A stretch of DNA of 10,528 nt, taken from assembly GCA_946478985.1 (NCBI GenBank), contig CAMLDZ010000108.1, forward strand, positions 1 through 10,528. Direction: 5' to 3'. The translations under genes and the position numbers were made by a program. The notes under the pieces were generated by a model, which was not told the DNA's origin, did no database searches, and saw only the letters and a list, made by a program, of their open reading frames with translations. Shown one piece after another: positions 6,643 to 10,528 of this stretch. Each line of letters starts with the position of its first letter. The first letter of the stretch is position 1. The stretch is from an uncultured Solimonas sp. (GTDB lineage Bacteria; Pseudomonadota; Gammaproteobacteria; Nevskiales; Nevskiaceae).

Positions 6643-6695
6643 GGATTCAGTGAGAAAACGTTCTGGCTGCGCGACGTGTGGCCGCGGCTGGAGGT

Positions 6696-7289
6696 TTAGA
6701 GACTGCCCTTGGTGGACGGCATGACATCACCGAGCCGCTCGTCGCGCGTGCAGGCGATGCGCAGTGCGCGGCCGAAGGCCTTGAACACGGTCTCGATGAT
6801 GTGGTGGGCATTGCGGCCGCGCAGGTTGTCGATGTGCAGCGACACCTTGGCGTGATTGACGAAGCCCTGGAAGAACTCGCGGAACAGGTCGACGTCGAAC
6901 TCGCCGATGCGCGCGCGCGGGAAGTCGATGAAGTATTCGAGCCCCGGCCGGCCGGACAGATCGACGACGACGCGCGACAGCGCCTCGTCGAGCGGCACGT
7001 AGCTGTGGCCGTAGCGGATCAGGCCCTTCTTGTCGCCGACGGCCTTGTCGAAGGCCATGCCGAGCGAGATGCCGATGTCCTCCACCGTGTGGTGATCGTC
7101 GATGTGACGGTCGCCGTCGGCGTGCACGCTCAGATCAATCAGGCCATGACGGGCGACCTGGTCGAGCATGTGATCGAGGAACGGGATGCCGCTGGAAAGG
7201 CGCGATTCTCCGCTGCCATCGAGATTGATCTCGACGCGGATCTGCGTTTCGCGGGTGTTGCGTTCGATGCTGGCGGTACGTGCGGCCAT
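6696..7289 (-). CDS. hisB: Imidazoleglycerol-phosphate dehydratase (monofunctional)
   Basis: Dehydrates imidazole glycerol phosphate to imidazole acetol phosphate, the step after HisH/HisF. The 197-residue product covers only the dehydratase domain and lacks the N-terminal histidinol-phosphatase domain of the bifunctional HisB of enterics. Histidinol phosphatase must therefore be encoded elsewhere. The duplicated metal-binding motifs are present: FLDHML at 37-42, DHHTVED at 65-71, and NAHHIIE at 160-166 with H162, H163 and E166. The C-terminal PSTKG (191-195) is also typical. It is the first gene of the - strand his-tat run and is divergent from the flavin oxidoreductase gene (125 bp between starts). 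hisG, hisD and hisC are not upstream, so the cluster here begins at hisB. Start ATG at 7289 leaves the common short [12 protein letters not shown] leader. Confidence 0.98.
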   Translation of the reverse strand: MAARTASIERNTRETQIRVEINLDGSGESRLSSGIPFLDHMLDQVARHGLIDLSVHADGDRHIDDHHTVEDIGISLGMAFDKAVGDKKGLIRYGHSYVPLDEALSRVVVDLSGRPGLEYFIDFPRARIGEFDVDLFREFFQGFVNHAKVSLHIDNLRGRNAHHIIETVFKAFGRALRIACTRDERLGDVMPSTKGSL

Positions 7290-7318
7290 GCGGCGCCGGC
7301 TGGCACAAAGGGGCGCAA

Positions 7319-7347
7319 AGGATACTCCGCCCCCCGCGAAAATAGAA
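7319..7347 (-). promoter_or_regulatory. Tentative promoter for hisB
   Basis: In the 125-bp region between the divergent hisB and flavin oxidoreductase starts, the - strand reads TATCCT (7319-7324, four of six bases of the -10 consensus). TTCTAT (7342-7347) lies exactly 17 bp upstream of it but matches the -35 consensus poorly. The tract is the most A/T-rich part of this gap. No histidine leader peptide or attenuator is visible. Weak evidence. Confidence 0.2.
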
Positions 7348-7414
7348 TTCTCCGGCGCTTCGCACCGTTCTGAGGCGCGCTGCAGCAGTCGGCGGCTTGG
7401 CCGACAATGGCCGC

Positions 7415-8413
7415 ATGAGCCTGCCCCTGTCGATCCTCGATCTCGCGCCGGTCGTGTCCGGCACCCCGGCCGAGGTCTCGGTGCGCCGCACCGTTGACCT
7501 GGCCCGCCACGCCGAAGCGCTCGGCTACCTGCGCGTCTGGTACGCCGAGCACCACGCCTTGCCGAGCGTAGCCAGCAGCGCGCCGGAAATCCTCATCGCC
7601 AGCAGTGCCGCGGCGACGCGGACGATCCGCCTCGGTGCCGGCGGCATCATGCTGCCCAACCATGCGCCGCTGAAGGTCGCGGAGAACTTCCATACCCTGC
7701 AGGCGCTGTATCCCGGTCGCGTCGACCTGGGTATCGGCCGCGCGCCGGGCGGTTCGCCGGCGATCGGCGCGGCGCTGCGCGCGCAGCGCGGTGATCTGCT
7801 GCCGCAGCAGCTGCAGGAGCTGTTCCGCTGCTCGCGCGCCGGTGCCCGCGCGCTCGACGGCGAGGAGTCCGACAGCCTCCATGCCGAGCCGCGCGAGGTC
7901 AGCCTGCCGCCGGTCTGGCTGCTCGGCTCCAGCGGCGCCAGCGCGCGTTACGCCGGCAGCAACGGCCTGGGCTACAGCTTTGCCGCGCATTTCTCACCGT
8001 CGCCGCCGGCGCCGGCGATGCGCGCCTATCGCGAGAGCTTCCAGCCGTCGGCGATGTTCGCCCGGCCGCACGCCATCCTCGGCGTCGCTGCGGTCTGCGC
8101 CGAAAGCCATGAGGAAGCGCAGCGGCTGGCATCGACGATGGAACTGGCCTGGCTGCGCATCCAGCGCGGCCGGTTCCTGCCCCTGCCGAGCCCGGAGGAG
8201 GCGCTGGCGCATGACTACAGCCCCTGGGAGCAGGACGCGCTGGCGGAAATCCGCGGCCGCACCATCGTCGGCACACCGGCCGCGGTGCGGGCGCGGCTCG
8301 AAGCCTTGGCGGCGGAGACCCAGGCCGACGAGGTGATGATCGTCGCCAACATTCACGATCATGCCGCGCGACTGCGGTCGTATGAGCTGATCCAGCGGGC
8401 CTTTGCGGGCTGA
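7415..8413 (+). CDS. Luciferase-like flavin-dependent oxidoreductase (group 1, YhbW-like)
   Basis: A single-domain TIM-barrel enzyme of the bacterial luciferase-like monooxygenase superfamily, 332 residues from the ATG at 7415. It resembles the group 1 subfamily (E. coli YhbW, MsnO8 type): LSILDLAPV near the N-terminus, [16 protein letters not shown] at about 43-58, [17 protein letters not shown] at about 75-91, and [14 protein letters not shown] at about 102-115. C-terminal [12 protein letters not shown] is the typical segment before the last helix. Members use reduced FMN (or F420 in other branches); the substrate cannot be told from sequence. An in-frame TTG at 7397 would add six residues, but ATG fits the family start. 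No Shine-Dalgarno sequence is seen; GACAAT lies six bases before the ATG. It is divergent from hisB and converges on dtd with six bases between stops. A role in histidine synthesis is not implied. Confidence 0.93.
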   Translation: MSLPLSILDLAPVVSGTPAEVSVRRTVDLARHAEALGYLRVWYAEHHALPSVASSAPEILIASSAAATRTIRLGAGGIMLPNHAPLKVAENFHTLQALYPGRVDLGIGRAPGGSPAIGAALRAQRGDLLPQQLQELFRCSRAGARALDGEESDSLHAEPREVSLPPVWLLGSSGASARYAGSNGLGYSFAAHFSPSPPAPAMRAYRESFQPSAMFARPHAILGVAAVCAESHEEAQRLASTMELAWLRIQRGRFLPLPSPEEALAHDYSPWEQDALAEIRGRTIVGTPAAVRARLEALAAETQADEVMIVANIHDHAARLRSYELIQRAFAG

Positions 8414-8424
8414 TCGCGATCAGC
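8409..8424. terminator. Perfect 16-bp palindrome containing both convergent stop codons
   Basis: GCTGATCGCGATCAGC is fully self-complementary and can form a 6-bp stem with a CGCG loop on either strand. The stop of the flavin oxidoreductase gene (TGA, 8411-8413) and the dtd stop (TGA on the - strand, 8420-8422) lie symmetrically within it. A bidirectional terminator is plausible by position, but there is no T-tract on either side. It could also be a protein-binding palindrome. Confidence 0.4.
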
Positions 8425-8860
8425 GCGCTTCCAGCCAGAACGTCACCGGCCCGTCGTTGAGCAGCGAGACCTTCATGTCGGCGCCGAACTCGCCGCTGGC
8501 CACGTCGGCGTGCGCGGCGCGCGCCAGCTGCACGAGGTAGGCGAACAGCAGCCGCGCATGCGCCGGCGCGGCGGCGGTGGAAAAGCCGGGGCGGGTGCCG
8601 CTGCGGGTGTCGGCGGCGAGCGTGAACTGCGGCACCAGCAGCAGGCCGCCGCCGGTGTCGCGCAGCGAGCGGTTCATGCGGCCGGCCTCGTCGGCGAACA
8701 CGCGGTAGCCCAGCAGGCGCTCGAGCAGCTTCTGTGCACTGGCCTCGCCGTCCTGCGGCTGCACGCCGACCAGCACCAGCAGGCCCGGCCCGATCGCGCC
8801 GACGCGACGGCCGTCGACGTGCACCGCCGCCTCGCTGACTCTCTGCAGCAATCCGATCAT
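8420..8860 (-). CDS. dtd: D-aminoacyl-tRNA deacylase
   Basis: Translation quality-control enzyme that hydrolyses D-aminoacyl-tRNAs (and glycine mischarged on tRNA-Ala), recycling the tRNA. The 146-residue product is the standard DTD length. MIGLLQRVSEAAV is the family N-terminus. GYRVFADEAGRMN at 51-63 is conserved, PQFTLAADT at 77-85 is the first active-site motif, and NDGPVTF at 135-141 is the Gly-cisPro motif. In the first motif the usual serine of SQFTL is proline (P77) while Q78 is kept; I believe this also occurs in other proteobacterial DTDs but cannot verify it here. ATG at 8860 is the only good start, and no Shine-Dalgarno sequence is visible. It converges on the flavin oxidoreductase gene and is divergent from the acyltransferase gene (87 bp between starts). 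Confidence 0.96.
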   Translation of the reverse strand: MIGLLQRVSEAAVHVDGRRVGAIGPGLLVLVGVQPQDGEASAQKLLERLLGYRVFADEAGRMNRSLRDTGGGLLLVPQFTLAADTRSGTRPGFSTAAAPAHARLLFAYLVQLARAAHADVASGEFGADMKVSLLNDGPVTFWLEAR

Positions 8861-8933
8861 CTGTGGGCTTTGGTGGTCATCGGCGTGGAAGAGGCCCCTA
8901 TCCTGCCACCGCCGCGTCGCGCAGGCCTGCCGC

Positions 8934-8939
8934 TACAAT
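8934..8939 (+). promoter_or_regulatory. -10-like TACAAT close to the acyltransferase start
   Basis: TACAAT (five of six consensus bases) ends eight bases before the ATG at 8948. A transcript starting about seven bases downstream would have almost no 5' leader, fitting the absence of a Shine-Dalgarno sequence. No good -35 hexamer is found 16-18 bp upstream. The element is plausible but not proven. Confidence 0.35.
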
Positions 8940-8947
8940 CGCCGCCC

Positions 8948-9814
8948 ATGAAATTCTGGGCCTTTCTCGGACTGCGCGGACTCGGCAAGCTGCCGCTTGC
9001 CGTGCTGCACGCCCTGGCGGCGTTCGGCGGCATGGTGCTGTGGTGCCTGCCCAACTCGCCGCGGCACTGGACGTTCTGGCACCTGCGCCGCTGCCTGCCG
9101 GAGCTCGACGCGCCGACGCGGCGTCGCATCGCCCGGCAGAGCCTGGGCCATATGCTCAAGGCGATCATCGAAGCCCCGGCGTTCTGGTTCGGTCCGCGCG
9201 CCCGGCTCGACCGCTGGCTGGACGACGCGGCGGCGCAGGCGCAGTTGCAGGCGCTGCGCGCGCAGGACAAGGGCGTGATCTGGCTATGCCCGCACCTGGG
9301 GGCCTGGGAGCTGGCCGGCCTGTTCTGTTCCGCGCAGGGGCCGATGACCTCGCTGTACAAGCCGCAGAAAGGCGTTGTCGATGCCTTGATGCATCAGGGA
9401 CGCAGGCGTCTGGGCGCCGACCTGGTGCCGACCACCGGTGCCGGCGTCAAAAGCCTGCTGACGGCGCTCAGGCGCAAGGAGATGATCGGCATCCTGCCGG
9501 ATCACGATCCGCCGCCGGGTTCCGGCGTGTTCGCGCCGCTGTTCGGCATCCAGGCACACAGCACGGAGCTGGTCAGCAAGCTGGCCGCGCGCAGCGGCGC
9601 GCCGGTGTGGTTCTGCATCGCCGAGCGCCTGCCGCGAGGGCGTGGCTACCGCATCCACCTGCTGCCGGCACCGGAGGGCATCGCCGATCCGCAGACCGGC
9701 GTCGCCGCGCTCAATCGCGGCGTCGAAGACATGATCCGCCGCTGGCCGGAGCAGTACTGGTGGGCCTACCGGCGCTATCGCCGGCGCCCGCCCGGCGAGG
9801 CGAAGTTCTATTAG
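8948..9814 (+). CDS. LpxL/HtrB-family lysophospholipid (lipid A) acyltransferase
   Basis: Probable inner-membrane acyltransferase that transfers a secondary acyl chain, typically to Kdo-lipid A, in outer-membrane assembly. The 288-residue product has the LpxL/HtrB architecture: a hydrophobic N-terminal anchor (about 14-34), the HX4E catalytic motif H116-E121 in HLGAWE, LPDHDPPPGSGVFAPLFG at 183-200 as the second conserved block, and PEQYWWAYRRYRRRP near the C-terminus (267-281). The ATG at 8948 is chosen because it begins directly before the anchor. The open frame continues upstream, but only antisense to dtd. LpxL, LpxM and ornithine-lipid acyltransferases of the same superfamily cannot be told apart here; the acyl donor is also unknown. 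The next gene on the strand, an ABC ATPase, lies 88 bp away and may be separately expressed. Confidence 0.92.
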   Translation: MKFWAFLGLRGLGKLPLAVLHALAAFGGMVLWCLPNSPRHWTFWHLRRCLPELDAPTRRRIARQSLGHMLKAIIEAPAFWFGPRARLDRWLDDAAAQAQLQALRAQDKGVIWLCPHLGAWELAGLFCSAQGPMTSLYKPQKGVVDALMHQGRRRLGADLVPTTGAGVKSLLTALRRKEMIGILPDHDPPPGSGVFAPLFGIQAHSTELVSKLAARSGAPVWFCIAERLPRGRGYRIHLLPAPEGIADPQTGVAALNRGVEDMIRRWPEQYWWAYRRYRRRPPGEAKFY

Positions 9815-9902
9815 CCGTGGCCGGAACCAAGCCCGGCGTGCGAGGGTCAGTGCTGCGACTTGCGCATCCCGTGAGCAGAACCAAGAAGGGAACACGACAA
9901 GC

Positions 9903-10528
<626 letters not shown>

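Noticed and set aside
7139..7990. - strand open frame of 283 codons across the hisB-flavin oxidoreductase gap
   Set aside because: It covers parts of two well-supported genes in other frames and has a low-complexity Arg/Ala/Gln composition with no motif.
8510..8947. N-terminal extension of the acyltransferase by 146 codons
   Set aside because: The extension is antisense to dtd and of biased composition; the family N-terminus with its membrane anchor begins at the ATG at 8948.
9820..9837. 5-bp stem GCCGG/CCGGC after the acyltransferase stop
   Set aside because: Short stem, eight-base loop and no T-tract; not enough to call a terminator.
9824..9885. Direct repeat GAACCAAG at 9824-9831 and 9878-9885
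   Set aside because: Only 8 bp, with no flanking structure; likely chance.

Overview
The window is GC-rich, tightly packed proteobacterial chromosomal DNA with no mobile elements, RNA genes or CRISPR. The order hisB-hisH-hisA-hisF-hisE-tatA-tatB-tatC, a monofunctional HisB, a LpxL/HtrB-type acyltransferase and a YhbW-like flavin enzyme all point to Gammaproteobacteria, possibly near Nevskiales/Xanthomonadales, or to Betaproteobacteria. The sequence alone does not settle the genus.

Left part, + strand (1-2514): aroE (shikimate dehydrogenase), then a 118-bp gap with a long imperfect hairpin, then a membrane-anchored GGDEF protein. This protein has an intact GGDEF motif and inhibitory site, but serine replaces the aspartate that recognises guanine. 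The same change marks the hybrid promiscuous (Hypr) GGDEF enzymes that make 3',3'-cGAMP. Its last 33 codons run antisense into tatC.

Central part, - strand (7289 down to 2413): a late-histidine block (hisB, hisH, hisA, hisF, hisE) running into tatA-tatB-tatC. HisB, HisH/HisF, HisA and HisE cover the middle of histidine biosynthesis. hisI, usually between hisF and hisE, is missing, and an 82-bp spacer with a hairpin lies in its place. tatABC encodes the twin-arginine translocase that exports folded proteins.

Right part (7415-10528): a luciferase-like flavin oxidoreductase (+) converges on dtd (-), and a perfect 16-bp palindrome contains both stop codons. dtd is divergent from a lipid A-type acyltransferase (+). 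That gene is followed by an ABC transporter ATP-binding gene that runs off the window end.

Throughout the window, gene ends tend to carry GC-rich hairpins without T-tracts. Most starts lack a clear Shine-Dalgarno sequence; tatA is the clear exception. The most notable lead is the GGDEF protein with the D-to-S change at the nucleotide-specificity position.
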